Shown here in pieces: positions 20,267 to 31,453 of a stretch of 64,000 nucleotides of DNA; positions within the stretch are counted from its first letter, which is position 1; each line of letters starts with the position of its first letter. The stretch is from assembly GCA_002591725.1 (NCBI GenBank), contig NJAL01000008.1, positions 62,001-126,000 of the forward strand, given 5' to 3'. A program made the translations under genes and the position numbers. Under the pieces are notes generated by a model. It made no database searches. It was given only the letters and a program-made list of their open reading frames with translations, and had not been told where the DNA came from. This DNA is from Candidatus Didemnitutus mandela. GTDB taxonomy: Bacteria; Verrucomicrobiota; Verrucomicrobiia; Opitutales; Opitutaceae.

Positions 20267-20750
20267 TTACTTAAATAGACTGTGGCGGTGTTTCCAAACG
20301 AAGAGGAATTGCTGCGCGCAACTGGCGGTTCTGGCCGAAGTGGACGCGGCCGAACTGGGCAAGCTATGCTGGTTTCCAGCCAGGGAGCGCGTAGTGTTTT
20401 CGCGAGGAGCTTGGGTCACCCAGACGTCGACGGGAAGCGCCTGGAATTTGCCAGCACCAAAAAGCAGGACGCAATCGGCTACCTTCCCCTCGATTCCCGG
20501 GAGCCCGAGCAGGCATTTTTTGGCGACGATATAGGAAAATTCCCCCGTTTGTTTGACCCAGTGCGACCGTTCTGCAGGGAACCGAACGAACGATGGAGTG
20601 GATGCAACAAGCTCGAAAGCCGAGCAGGTAGCCCTGGAGGTCGGATTCGGAAACGACGACGGCTTTATCCTACGTTGCAGGTGGTGGAATCTTGATGCAA
20701 CCTCGCGGCCGAAATGTTCAGCCAGCAGCGAGACAATCTGTTTCATGGCG
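20267..20750 (-). pseudogene. OGG-type 8-oxoguanine DNA glycosylase, decayed
   Basis: Such enzymes remove oxidised guanine from DNA. The minus strand has the helix-hairpin-helix and catalytic region LLGLPGIEGKVADCVLLFGA followed by FQALPVDVWVTQA, the expected place of the catalytic aspartate (PVDVW). An upstream part reads MKQIVSLLAEHFGREV, and a downstream part AQQFLFVWK matches the usual C-terminal end in another phase. Frame changes separate these parts, and the N-terminal DNA-recognition domain is not recoverable. AlkA-type glycosylases share the fold, but the QFLFVW end favours OGG. Confidence 0.75.
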
Positions 20751-20910
20751 CTGAAGAGAAAACAGAGCAGAGTTTAACTGAACGGCTGGCATGGCAAACG
20801 GAAGCCGGGGAAAGCGCGCTGGAATTTGGTAAGGTGAAAATCGTTTATTGTCGGTTAGGCTGGCCCAGCCGATTACTGGCTTCTACGAGGTCCAACCTAT
20901 TGCGCTCATC

Positions 20911-21389
20911 TCATTTCGCTTCCAGAACTGGTTCCCAGAGGTAGCTTTCTCGGGCTGCGAGGGAGTGTCCGGTGCCGTCGAAAACCTTAATCTTCCAAGC
21001 GGTCGGGTTGGTCGTGGAATTGGGCCAGTGGCTTCCGGTGAGACCAAATTCGAAGACGCTTTGTTTGTTGGCAGGGAGTTGTAGTGGGAAGGTGAAGGTC
21101 TTGGCTATGGACGAGCCTGGTATCACTACTTGCAGCTTTAGTTGTGCGTTAACTGGGGCTGTGGGGTTGCTGAAGCGGACGAGGAAGTAAAACCCGCTAC
21201 GCCAACCTCGGGTTGGCTGCGCAAAATTACTTTACCACCAGTGTTCTCGCGTTCGGTGAAGTATTCGGAGATCCGTTTGAACGAGTCCCGGTCGCGCCAG
21301 CCGGTGAAGACGTGGATAACATTTAGGCTTTCGGCGCGCACGGTACCGAGCCCGATAATCACTAAGAGTAGAAGAACACGAATAGACAC
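20911..21389 (-). pseudogene. small secreted protein broken by one frameshift
   Basis: The first frame (from 21389) starts with a signal peptide, MSIRVLLLLVIIGLGTVRAE, and reads to about 21187. The second frame continues smoothly to a stop at 20911, with text such as FVLVRFSNPTAP-like sequence, then VVIPGSSIAKTFTFPLQLPA and WKIKVFDGTGHS. Restoring one T in the TTTT run at about 21196-21199 joins them into a single protein of about 159 residues. The product looks like an exported, immunoglobulin-like or carbohydrate-associated small protein of unknown function. The otherwise clean sequence suggests recent inactivation or a sequencing error. Confidence 0.7.
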
Positions 21390-21439
21390 GAGAGAAATTT
21401 CATCCTGATGTTACCGGCTGTAAAATGTTGATATAGGGC

Positions 21440-22900
21440 TGAATTTGGAGAATTTAATATACGGAATCCAGACTAACAAGCTGGTAGTTCCGGAAAACGA
21501 GATGCAACGGCAGGCAGTTTTTGACGGAAGCGTCCTATGTATTAGGTTTGCGTGCCCAAATGGATGGGCGCCACGGTGGCGTTCCCGAGAAGGATTTTTA
21601 CACCTGCTGGAATATCTATCTACCGTTTAGCTGGATTTACGGTTTGAGTAGCTTGGTCTATGAGGCTGTCATAGACAGGATTTCCCCCAACCTGCTCAGC
21701 TGTTCGAGGTAAAAGGGCCAAGAAGGATAACCGGACTCAGAAAATCGGCAGTCCACCAAGAAAGGCAATTGGTGTAGCCCTGCGTATGTTGGTTTTTTAC
21801 TCATGTTTTTTGCTCGGTTTGCGAGATAGCGGTGTTTACACGTGCGAGTTCGCGTAGCTGGGGTGTTTGCAGGGCCTTTGCAAGGCGAAGGCTGAGCTTG
21901 TTATTTTTTACGAGGATTTCGAGTGACGAAAAAATTTTCCTCCTTCGGAAAGCTGGCAGAGGTGAGTGGCTGGCGGTTGTTTTGGAAAACAGCTTTGGCA
22001 ATCAGATTGCGATCGAAAGAACACGGCACACGTGCGGATCGGTAAGCGGGCCTTTGATGTTGTTGAGAGGGAAGAAATTCGGCTTAGATTGTCAGATCGA
22101 GGCGCAGTTTTTCTGGGGCGTTTTTCTTTCAAGTGGCGACTTCCGAATGTGGGAAACGGAAACTTACGTGTAACTGACCGGCATGGAAGCTGCGCCCTCT
22201 TGTTTTCTGTTTCGATTGGGATAAAGACGACCTGAATGAGTTGGCTGGAGAAGGCGTCGTGAAAATATAGGCTCCCCCGCGACGATGCGGGTGTTGAGGG
22301 TCCACTCCTTGAGTTTGAGGGGAGCGTCGCCGACATGGCTGCAGATACGTGCCTACGCGGAGCTCCGTTTGTCGAGACTGTCGAATTTGGCGATAATTTT
22401 GACAGGAACGGGGAACTACGCGGGCATCGATACGATGCGAAGAAAGGGTAGGGCGCTGGTCGAGTATGAACGTGCTGAAATCGGGTCCTGCGATGCCGAG
22501 TGGGGCTGGATCGCCGAGCTTGCCGATATTGTAGGCCTGACCGTTTTTGATCGTGTAAAAATACCAGACATTTTCGGTGGCGAACGTGGGGTTAAAGACT
22601 CGGTGCCAGGAGTGAATGAAATAGCCGGAAGTGAGGTGATCGTCATTGGACCGTTTCAGGTCAGTGTGAAAGTTCGTCTTTGTTGAGGACGGTGAGGCCT
22701 TCGAAAAGTACCATCATGATATTTTGGTCAGTGAGCACACTGATAGTCTGTGGACCGAGGTTGGCAGACTCAGCGGGATTGCCGACCAGAAACACGTTCT
22801 CACGAGCCGCGGCAAGCGAAAGGGAATCTTGATGGAAACACGCGGGAAAAGAAAGAATGAACGAAAGAAAAAGACAGACAAAGACGATACCGTGTGGCAT
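21440..22900 (-). pseudogene. oppA: oligopeptide ABC transporter substrate-binding protein, decayed (copy 1)
   Basis: The intact lipoprotein or periplasmic protein captures peptides for the Opp importer. Minus-strand pieces appear in order. A lipoprotein-like signal region precedes 22830. QNIMMVLFEGLTVLNKDE lies near 22700, FIHSWHRVFNPTFATENV near 22600, GPLTDPHVCRVLSIAI near 22040, and NPVYDSLIDQATQTVNPAKR near 21650. Total length fits a 530-residue OppA with an internal deletion before the last piece. Many frame changes are present. A second decayed oppA lies at 55828-57180, next to decayed oppB and oppC. Confidence 0.85.
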
Positions 22901-22979
22901 GGGGCAGACCGAGCGATTGATCGCGGTTTATACACGGCCGGAAGATCGCTGTAATAAACCGAAACGGTAGGCGGCGACC

Positions 22980-23159
22980 CTGGCCATCGTCGACAAATTT
23001 CTGTCAAGCCAGCAGGAATTGGTTCGGCTGAAGTTTCAAAATAGGTTTAGTTACAAAGAAATCAGCTGCATCAGGTTGCTTCCGGTGATAAATTTTGTTT
23101 TTCTGCTGAACATGGCGCTGGCCCAACTGTGGAAGGAAGTGACCAAGCAAAAGCAATGA
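22980..23159 (+). pseudogene. ECF sigma factor, C-terminal remnant
   Basis: A 58-codon stretch reads SSQQELVRLKFQNRFSYKEI and continues to a stop after LAQLWKEVTKQKQ. This is sigma region 4, the helix-turn-helix that binds the -35 element, with altered residues in the recognition helix. The N-terminal half, including region 2, is absent: the DNA upstream is the oppA remnant on the other strand. The next gene, 14 bases downstream, is the decayed VWA protein that such sigma factors often precede in this phylum. Confidence 0.7.
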
Positions 23160-23173
23160 ACAAGGAATGAAAC

Positions 23174-24320
23174 ATGAATTCCATCTCTCGCGATGATCCG
23201 CATCTAACCGTTTACACTTTGAACGAAATACCTAAGGTTGATTGCGTGAAATTTAAAAACTGCCGGCCGCCGATCCGGAGGCCCGGTGGCTGGTTTAAGA
23301 TAAGATCAATATGAACTAGTCGGATTGCTGGGTGTCAGCTTTGAAAGCTGAGCCGCTTCTGGTGATCGAACTGCCACTCGCGAACTGGCCCGCGCCCCAA
23401 AATAGTATGGGCCAGGCCTTGCGGTGTTTCCACAGTTTTGTTATGGGATATTTGGACGTGGCGGTCTATTTTGCTTTTATTTTGTGGTAATAGTAAATAG
23501 GTGAAACAAAAGCATTTGTGTGAAGGGAATCGGGCATCGACCTTCCTCCGATGGGCAAGTGGTGACCGATGCCTGGAAAGATATGGTTTGTTGCGAAAAA
23601 GGCAAGTCGGGTGTGTTTTCTAACCGCTTTCGCTTTAGGCATGGGCAACTATAGGGATAGCACGTTCGAGAAATGCGCCGACCACGGAAACGGCAACTAT
23701 GCCTACATCGACGTTGTGGCTGAAGCGCGCAAGGGGCTAGTGGGGCAGACAGCATACCCTTGGCCGTGGCGAAGGACATGAAGTTGCAGGTCGAGCTTAA
23801 TCCGGAGTAAGTACAAGCATATCGGCTTCTGGGCTGCGAGAACCCACCTGTTGCGTGCCGAGGATTTCAACAACGATCAGGTCGGCGCCGATGAAGTTGG
23901 AGCCCGACCACAAGGTGATGGGCACTTTATGAATTGGTGCCGGTGGGTGTTTCGTTACTGGAAAATTTGGGGAAGACTGGTGTGTTGAAGTACCAGTGCG
24001 CCGAACTACAAGCCTCCTTCCCAGCGGACAGCGAAGTGCTTACGCTGAAGAGCCGCTATAAAAACAGCCCGACGTCGATTCTAGTTAACGGTTGGATTTT
24101 TCGCTGTGTGTTGTGGAAACGACACCGTATTTCAAGTTTGCTGTAGCGGTTGAAGCTTTCGACATGTTGCTGTGCGATTACTTCGTACAAGTGGGGCGAT
24201 GTGGCCACTCATGGCACAATGCGCGTATGCGTGTATTGACCGACGATTTCGACGGCTATCGCGATGAGCTTTCCAATTTGGAGAAGCTGGCCGAAACACT
24301 GGCCCCGAACTGCCCTCCAG
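23174..24320 (+). pseudogene. YfbK-like von Willebrand factor A protein, decayed
   Basis: The ATG at 23174 begins MNSISRDDPHLTVYTLNEIP, like the anti-sigma-type N-terminus found on such proteins. Later plus-strand pieces match the YfbK/DUF3520 family: MGNYRDSTFEKCADHGNGNY (about 23641), YAYIDVVAEARKGLV, LVPVGVSLLENLGKTG (about 23934), FKFAVAVEAFDMLL (about 24133) and DDFDGYRDELSNLEKLAETL (about 24241). Much of the VWA core, including any metal-binding DxSxS motif, is missing or scrambled between 23300 and 23560. It formed an operon with the sigma remnant just upstream. Confidence 0.78.
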
Positions 24321-24846
24321 CTTGTCCTTGCCCTATTGTTGCGGGTTACGACACTTGGACGATGGCAATCCTGGTACCTTTCCGCGACCGTTGAACTTTA
24401 CCTCGCAGAGCAATCTGTACTTTGAAGAAGTCTTAGTCTATGCGCAAGCAGTGTTGCAGTCTAGTTTCCCCAAAAGTTAACGTGTTGCGGCGATGACTGT
24501 GAGCGAACCAAAAAAATCGATTTTGGCAACGGAACGTTTGCATTGAAACAGGCCTATCGTAGCCCGCAGCTAGCGGAGATTTTTTCGAACAGCACCGCGG
24601 TTATATCTGTCTGTAACTTATGGCCGAAACTGTGGAGGGCGAGGACATTGGCCGGTTTTTGGTGACGATTCCTACAAAGAGTGGCTCGACTTGATCAAAT
24701 ATGACGGCATAGTGGGTTCCTTGCGGTTGACCGTTCGGGTCGGCGATGTTATCCTGCTTTTATCCGGAGGATGCCCATGTGTCGGTAGTGTAGGTTTTTC
24801 AGCCAGTCGTCGCGCGAAAATTGATGGCGAAGATGCCGATTGGCTG
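24321..24846. other. short decayed spacer upstream of the rlmJ remnant
   Basis: No gene recognised. Plus-strand fragments such as TWTMAILVPFRDR and YKEWLDLIKYDGIVG lie in different phases and may be coding remains. No repeats or hairpins stand out. Confidence 0.35.
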
Positions 24847-25720
24847 ATGAACTACCGAAGTCATTTTCACGCCGGCAATTTTGCCGACGTGTTCAAGCAC
24901 GTGCTGCTAATGTAATTGTTTATCGCGGTGCAGGCGAAAGGGGAAGGCTTTTTATATCTCAACATGCATGCCGATCGCGGCCGCTACGACTTAAGACTTA
25001 AGTACGATGACGCGTTTCCCGGATGGCCGAGAGCATCCGCTGGAATCCCTAAAGGGAATTGGCCGACTATGGCGGGCTTCGGAAGAATCCCTAACGTCTG
25101 TGAAACTTCTCGCTGCTGTGCGAGCCTTCAGTGAGCGCCAGCCAGAAGGGGCGGGGGTGGCTGAACTGGCGTTTTATCCAGACTCGCCATGGATCGTATA
25201 GACCTCCGGGAAGCAGAATTGCGCGCTGTTGTGTGAATTGCATAAAGATGATGCTGATGGGGCTGGACCCAATCATCTTTTGGGAAGTGTGGTCTTCTCG
25301 GGCGAGCGACATGGTGTTGAAGACAATTTTTGCTAGCACCAGGAAAGCGCGCGCTGGTGCTGATTGACCCGTCTTTTGAAGGGATCGGGGAATTCCCGGC
25401 CATTGTGCAAGTTTTATGCGAAGGGTTGTGTCGGCTTCCGGCAGGTATTTTTTCAGTCTGATATCCGATTACCGAATTGGGCGCAAAGCGATCGGTTTCT
25501 CGAGAAAAATTAAGTTATTCCCTGAGTCGCTGCCGGCTTCGGTGGCGGAACTGCAGATTGCAAGCGATACACTCCAAGTGCAAATGAAAGGTTGTTGCCC
25601 TCTCGTGCTTAATCCACCCTGGGAAAACAGAATTCGAGATGAAAGTTATCTTGCTGCTTCTTGCCGAAAAATTGAAAAAAGACGCTGCCGGGAACGCCAG
25701 GTTCAATTGGCTCATGTCTG
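24847..25720 (+). pseudogene. rlmJ: 23S rRNA (adenine-2030-N6)-methyltransferase, decayed
   Basis: RlmJ methylates A2030 of 23S rRNA. The ATG at 24847 begins MNYRSHFHAGNFADVFKHVL, the family N-terminus. It continues after a stop with GFLYLNMHADRGRYDL, where the expected DTHAG reads NMHAD. Then follow VRAFSERQPEGAGVAELAFY (about 25117), VLIDPSFEGIGEFPAIVQ (about 25354; the catalytic DPPYE-type motif reads DPSFE) and ELQIASDTLQVQMKGCCPLV near 25560. At least four frame changes are visible. The overall order and length match an intact gene of about 280 codons. Confidence 0.88.
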
Positions 25721-27199
25721 AGTGGTTGGAGATCAGTCTTTTCGCTGAGCTGGGTGGTATGACCCAACTGGCTGTGAATGGCAGGGGCAGGGCCTCGAAA
25801 GCGAGGCCGCGTGTTCGGCAAGACAGGCGCTTTGAAAGAGCGGCTTGCCCCATAAAATACCTCTCTTCGCCCCTGACCGTGTCCAACCTAAGTGGGGGCG
25901 TAGTGTTTGGTCGTGCCGGCTGGAAAGTGTGTCATAAAAAATGGGTAATCTGTAAAAAAAGAATCTGGCTAGCTTAGCTGTGGCTATTCCCAGAATTTCA
26001 TTGAACCGGGTAAAAAGAGACGGACTGCCTACCCTCAGAAGGCCCGCTGTTGCTTTTTCTCTCCCCAAAGCTTGGGCTAGGCGGTAGATTCCAAGTTGAT
26101 TTCCAGGCGATTACGCGACATGGCGGGCAAGATCGTGGTTAATTGGAGAGCTTCCGTTTTTTGGCACGACGATGTTCAGTGACATCATTGCGCAAATCCG
26201 CCCGGACTTTCCTAAGAACAAGCTCTCGTACCGAGCCTGAGCTTAAAATGATAAGCCCGTTGCACGCTCTCAAAATTTTCCGCCTGTCTGTCAGTTCAAG
26301 CGGACGAAATGCGCCTTGCGGGCGATGACGATCAGACCGGATCCGTGTGTGACGATATCGGGGGTAGTGGGCTGGTCGCGCTAGGGACGAACATAGCGAG
26401 TTTAAGCACCTGTGAAAGGTCAGTGTGCTCAACATTCCGGTTGGAATTGTTTGTTGTGACGATCTTGGAAAACATGGATGTAAAGACCTTCGTCGATTTT
26501 AAAATAGCGAGTTTCCTGAAATTCCAAAGCAAAAATTTTAGTTCAGAAAACACGCGTTGGTGTGTTTGTTTATTAGGATCAAAATGGACACACACATGTT
26601 GCTGCATTTGCCCCCAAAGAGCATTGGGGGGCCGGAAGCAGGGGAACCATGACGAATTCCTCTGGCCTGCCCAGTTCCTCGGCGGTGAGGCCTGAGGGGT
26701 TTTTCAGGATCGTGCACTCGCTCAACTTTTTTCGATAACGGCAGATCTTGTTTGAATCTTTAAGTAAGACTTGACGAATTCCTTTCTATTCGAAGTTTGG
26801 CCGGTCCTGGGTATCAAACTCTGTGAAAGTTTCAGTTGTACTTGAATGCTACTAAGAGGTATCTCTTGTCGGGGTTAATCTCTGCTGAAAAAATAGCCGC
26901 CTATAAGGCGAAGTTGTTCGCCGACCGGTAGCTGTTGTTTACCTATTCATCATATTCTTCGTGCTCTACGGCTCGGCGATGGTCGCGTTTGAGATGGTAC
27001 CGTGAGTGACGTGGGCCGCTCAGAGCGGCGGAAAAAAACAAGGCTACCGCAAGCGGGGAGTATCGGAGAGTTGATTTTTCTCTTCGTTTTCGGAGTGGCA
27101 TATTTTCTGCTTCTAACTATAGTAGTTACCTAATCAGTCCAGGCGGCTCTGCTAGCCGGCTGTCAGGAATCCGCGCTGAGTGGCGGTGGAGATTGGTGG
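25721..27199. other. decayed region, no gene assigned
   Basis: No intact gene. The minus strand has phase-shifted pieces, including FSKIVTTNNSNRNVEHTDLS near 26420 and a possible C-terminus ALQLTTILPAMSRNRLEINL ending near 26080. Near 26940 the plus strand reads FIIFFVLYGSAMVAFEM, a membrane-like segment. I could not assign any of these. No repeats or RNA genes were seen. Confidence 0.35.
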
Positions 27200-27720
27200 C
27201 TACGGTTTTAATGGGGAGACCAGTTGGCTCGGATTCAATGCTCCTGACTGATCTTTGTTACCTCTCCTCTCTATACGAAGCCCGAACTTTGTAGCGAAAA
27301 CAGAAGCGTTCTCACAGACGGACGGAATGGGAGCTCCCTCTCGTTGCAAGGCAAAAGCAAAGCACTGCTGGAAAATAACAGCAACTACCGGTACGTTGAG
27401 TTCCGGATAAGTGCTGCTGATGGCAATAGGATTGCTGATGTTCTCCTCTGCATCAAGCGCGAACGCCATCGTTGTCTTGCCGTCGACCTGGCGCGCTCGC
27501 AGCGAAGCGGGACAAACCGGGTAGATGCGTTTGAACGGAATCAAAAGATGGGAGGCGCCTGTGGCACTCCGGTTTTGTGTGCCCGGACCATTGGAGATTT
27601 TGAAGCGAGTAGTTTCTGGTATTTGTTGCTGGAATCAATTTTCCGGATGCGATCTGCCGTTGTGGGTGCGTGATGAAGTAATTGTTGTTGGGTTCTTTCT
27701 CCGGCCCGGAACCTTCCAAC
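27200..27720 (-). pseudogene. TonB-like C-terminal domain protein, decayed
   Basis: TonB couples the inner-membrane ExbB/ExbD motor to outer-membrane receptors. The minus-strand frame from 27544 has the characteristic C-terminal domain: SLRARQVDGKTTMAFALDAE, then NPIAISSTYPELNVPVVAVI and FALQREGAPIPS. This corresponds to the usual pattern of a YP-x-LRARxVxGxV start and an ALxxWxFxPAxxxGxPV end. The key Trp is replaced, and the rest of the protein, with its membrane anchor and Pro-rich linker, lies in another frame upstream or is lost. Probably non-functional. Confidence 0.7.
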
Positions 27721-30309
27721 CGGGATAAGATTGCGGCGAGATTTGCTGGGGGGATCTTCTACGTGTCACAATTCGTTGACCGAACAATCGTTTTCCTCCG
27801 CTTCGAGCTTGCATAAGCGATTTATTTGTATTAAAATAACATGTTTTGTGGATAATTTTTCTGTCAATATGTTGACGACAAACAGTACTCCTGAGTTGCG
27901 CAAGACTCCTTGAAGGGCGTGGTGGTAATGAAGACGACCGTATCTACCCCTCCCGAGCACGGCTTTTACTTTGTTATCTGTCGCGGCGAGTTTTATTTAA
28001 CAACTCGTTGGAAACCACGACGGTTTTCCCTGAAACTACAGATGCATTGGGAAAGCCGAAAATGCGAAATTCTATACTGGGTGGTTTCTGGCCGTTTTTT
28101 GTTTTTCGGTGAGGCCCGTTAGCGAAGCTTTCGGTGTGGCGTTACCTTTCACAGGTGAGCCGACTTGGCCTGGAAAAGCTGTTAAATATGGCGAGGACAA
28201 GCGCCGATCGGATTGGACCTGGACCTCGATGCTGGTTGGCATTGGGCCGGCTAAGGTAAAAGCAGCTGCCGTTATCAGGATGAGGAACGAGGAACGAGGA
28301 ACATCGTGGCGGAGGCGGAAGCTAGAGATCGGATTTCTAGCCAATCAATCAGAACGGAGAGCCGCCCGCGTGTAGCATGGACGAGAGTGAAGTCGAACAC
28401 GTCGTTGTTTTGCGGTCTCGATGTTGCCGCTTTTGGGCAGATGCAGGAAACGCGGAAGTTTGGCGAGGCGGTCGCTGAAGTGAGTTTCGGCGAGACTCAG
28501 GTCAATGCCCACGTTTAACGAAAGCAACCGCCCAAATCGGAATGTTTCGCCGTCAAAAAACTTTTTTGGAAAGAGCAACGCTCATAGACCAAAACCCATG
28601 CCGATGAATTATCCCACGCTGTCGCACCAGGGTGCTAGCGTTAGACGCACAATGGTTTCGATTTGGCCCGCAGGGAGCGTTGAAATGGCTTTAAACGCCA
28701 ACTGGGCGGAGTGTACTGTGGCCTATGGAAAAGAAAACCAAAGGAAGCGGTCATGGCACTGAAGTTGACAAATTGCAGATTCAGCTAGCTACGGAGGTCT
28801 AGGTCGATCTTAAAACGATGCTCGTCGAGTGGGATATGAATGATTTCGTTCGCGTAGCCTTGAAAAAGGTGCACATAAAGATAAAATTTGGCGAAATTAA
28901 CTACAAATCTGTAAAAGGAAAAGAACGGCAGGAGGTCGACTAGTGACGGTACCTTGTGTGATTAGATTCCCAAGCTCTCGCCCATAGGGAATTTGCTAAT
29001 CAGCACCACTCCTACGGTTAAGGTGCCGGTGAAAAGATGGACGTAGGGGAATGGGAATACGCGTCGTTCAGCTGGCATATTGGCGATGTCATGACAAATC
29101 TGCGACGATTAACAGATAATAAGTAGATACCCAATGCGAAAAAGATGCAGATTGTTTGGCCGAGATATACAATGTTGTGGGCGTTGAATACAAAGGAGCG
29201 GACGACGATCTACAGCAGCACTACCAAGGTAGCTCCCAGTGCTCTCCCCAGATGGGTCCACGGATATACCTGGCTGAAGAGCATATATGAGACGATGAGG
29301 TTGCCGATCAGGGCGCGTTCCGGTTCCGCGCGATAGTTAACCCGGTGGCCCATCAGCTCCGTTTCCCCGTGAAGCGTGAACAGTGTTTGAAGATCCTGAG
29401 GTGGCTGTGTTGCCATCAAACAAGAAGGGAACGCAATCGACTGCTCCGGATCGGTGCGGCAGCAGCGATTCTGATATTCGATTGGTCGGGACTATACTAT
29501 GGGAATGGCTCTGCTGGGTACAAATTCATTCCAAGGTGGCCCGAATGCCTTCCGGAGTCTACAGAGTCTACAGTGTACGGAGCGGAAGCGTGTTGTTCCG
29601 TTTGGGAAATTGGACGCCTTGGTTATCGTCGGTGGAAAATGGATAATGGAAGAACCCTTGCATGTTCCAGCCGAGCGTACGAAAGAGCAATACCTAGCGA
29701 AAGGTCGAAAGCAGCAGATCGGCCCTGCGCACGATTTCCGCGACCTCTATGGCGTGGACGTCGGCGATTGTTGTTAGCTGGTAGATGGAGGAAAATCGTT
29801 TTTTCGCTAGACAAGAAAATCGCCTAATTACCTGCGGGCAGGTTCGCGGATTGAGCGGCTCGTCGCCGCTCTGGTTGAAAACGGAGCGTCCTTACACGAA
29901 CAGGAATACGGATAGAGCATACTAGTCGCCCGCAAAAGGTCGAAACATTTGGCGGTATAACGGCAACCGTTGGATTTTGGTCTTGGGGAGCGTGTGGTTG
30001 GCCTAGGTGGCGTAGCCTCCCTTCTACGAGCGAGCAGATAAATCATCGAGAATTGCCTTTGTGAACTCGTGCTGGTAAAGTGTGCTGGATCGAGATCGTC
30101 TTTGCACAGAATCAAATGTTCCGCTGGAGGCTTGGGCATGTATTCTATGTGGCCCAAAAGGTTCGTTCGTGGTTGAGGTCCAGCTAGCCGGTTGACGACG
30201 GTGCAAAAAGGCGGCAGCGACAGGGAGAAAGAAGGGGGATGAGCTCCGGAATTAACGAAGAAACGCGTGAATCAAATTCGTTGCCACAAGCTTTTCACGC
30301 GATTTCTCC
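27721..30309. other. long decayed region, no gene assigned
   Basis: About 2.6 kb without an identifiable gene. Minus-strand pieces at 28072-28344 include a signal-like SSFLILITAAAFTLAG and a stretch VQSDRRLSSPYLTAFPGQ that recalls secretin-type proteins. Pieces at 29100-29420 contain membrane-like text (GNLIVSYMLFSQVYPW, HNIVYLGQTICIFFALGIY) in two phases, so a membrane protein remnant is likely there. A 3x7-base tandem repeat lies at 28282-28302. Confidence 0.35.
28282..28302. repeat. short tandem repeat (GAGGAAC x3)
   Basis: Three perfect head-to-tail copies of the 7-base unit GAGGAAC in decayed DNA. Probably replication slippage. Confidence 0.8.
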
Positions 30310-30345
30310 GTGCCTCTTTCAAAAATTCTGACTATCGAGGCAGGG

Positions 30346-30924
30346 ATGTTTTCCCTTTGTGTTTATTGTGCTTCCAGCGAAAATCTGGAATCGAAGTATT
30401 ATGAGATTGCTGCGCGGATTGGCGTCGAGATCGCCCGGAAGCAATGGACGCTCGTCTATGGCGGCGGCCGCACCGGGATGATGGGCGTTGTTGCCTGCGG
30501 CACGAAGCAGGCGGGTGGACGCGTGGTTGGCGTGATTCCGGAGTTCATGAAGAGGCGCGAACTGGAGTTTACCGAGGCCGATGAGCTGATTTCCGTGCTG
30601 ACCATCCGTGAGCGGAAAATGCTAATGGAGAGACGGGCCGATGCCTTTGTGGCTTTGCCGGGCGGCTGGGGCACTCTGGAGGAGTTGATGGAAATCCTCA
30701 CGCTTGCGCATCTCGAGGCATTGCAGAAACCGGTCGTGATCTTCAACTTCGATGGCTACTATGATGGGCTGCTGGCGTTTTTTGAGCGGATTATCGCGGA
30801 GAAATTCATGCATACGACAATCCGTAAAAAATTTGCTGTGGCAAAAAAAATGGAGGAGGTTTTCCTGCTGATCGAAACCTGGAAGCACCAGCCTGGCGAC
30901 GCGAAGTGGTATATGACCCGATGA
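30346..30924 (+). CDS. LOG-family (TIGR00730) nucleoside 5'-monophosphate phosphoribohydrolase
   Basis: LOG-like proteins release a base from a nucleoside monophosphate. Plant homologues activate cytokinins, and bacterial roles vary. The 192-residue protein has a Rossmann fold with YGGGRTGMMG near residues 40-49 and the family hallmark PGGWGTLEE near 105-113, which carries the active-site Glu. The preceding Arg/Lys-rich RERKMLMERRADAFVALPGG is also typical. The ATG at 30346 has a good ribosome-binding site (GAGGCAGGG directly upstream). A GTG at 30310 would add twelve unlikely residues. It is flanked by decayed DNA on both sides, so its survival suggests selection. Confidence 0.92.
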   Translation: MFSLCVYCASSENLESKYYEIAARIGVEIARKQWTLVYGGGRTGMMGVVACGTKQAGGRVVGVIPEFMKRRELEFTEADELISVLTIRERKMLMERRADAFVALPGGWGTLEELMEILTLAHLEALQKPVVIFNFDGYYDGLLAFFERIIAEKFMHTTIRKKFAVAKKMEEVFLLIETWKHQPGDAKWYMTR

Positions 30925-31453
30925 ACGGCGCAGCCCGGCGGAAAATTTTCTGTATGTAACTTACGGCCCATCTAGGCCGGGCTGGCGAAACGGAGCGAGA
31001 GTCGGAAGTCGCGAGTAAATTCGCGATTTTTATCTGCGCCTACAAAAACTGTCTGTTGCGGTCGTGCAACCTTGGGCATTTGATCGGGTCGGCCTGGGCG
31101 ATCGATCCGGCACTACAAAGGGCGTTGCTGACGTATCATATCACTTTAAGCTGGAAAAATAGGGGCTGCAACTCGGCGGACACGCCGATGGGGGAGAGCG
31201 ATTTGCTCGGTATTGTTCTGCGCGAAGCGCGAGAGGGGTTGGGCCTGACCACGCTGCACTTCCTGGGGAGATTTTGGCCTCGACCGAGATTGAATTATTG
31301 CATGTAAAAGCCATCTAGAAGAGCTGCTTGTAGCCACGCGCAGATTCAAGGTGCTGTTGTGGGTCGATCTCGAAGACGTGCGGAACTGAATGCGGAAAAA
31401 CGTTGACCGAAGGTTGTGGTGAAAACGAAAAAACTCGTTTCAATCGCCACAGC
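30925..31453. other. intergenic region between convergent genes
   Basis: No gene recognised. A plus-strand frame of 83 codons at 31056-31307 has no clear family and no ribosome-binding site. The region separates the LOG gene from the convergent Bat operon and should hold terminators for both. No strong hairpin stands out. Confidence 0.45.
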
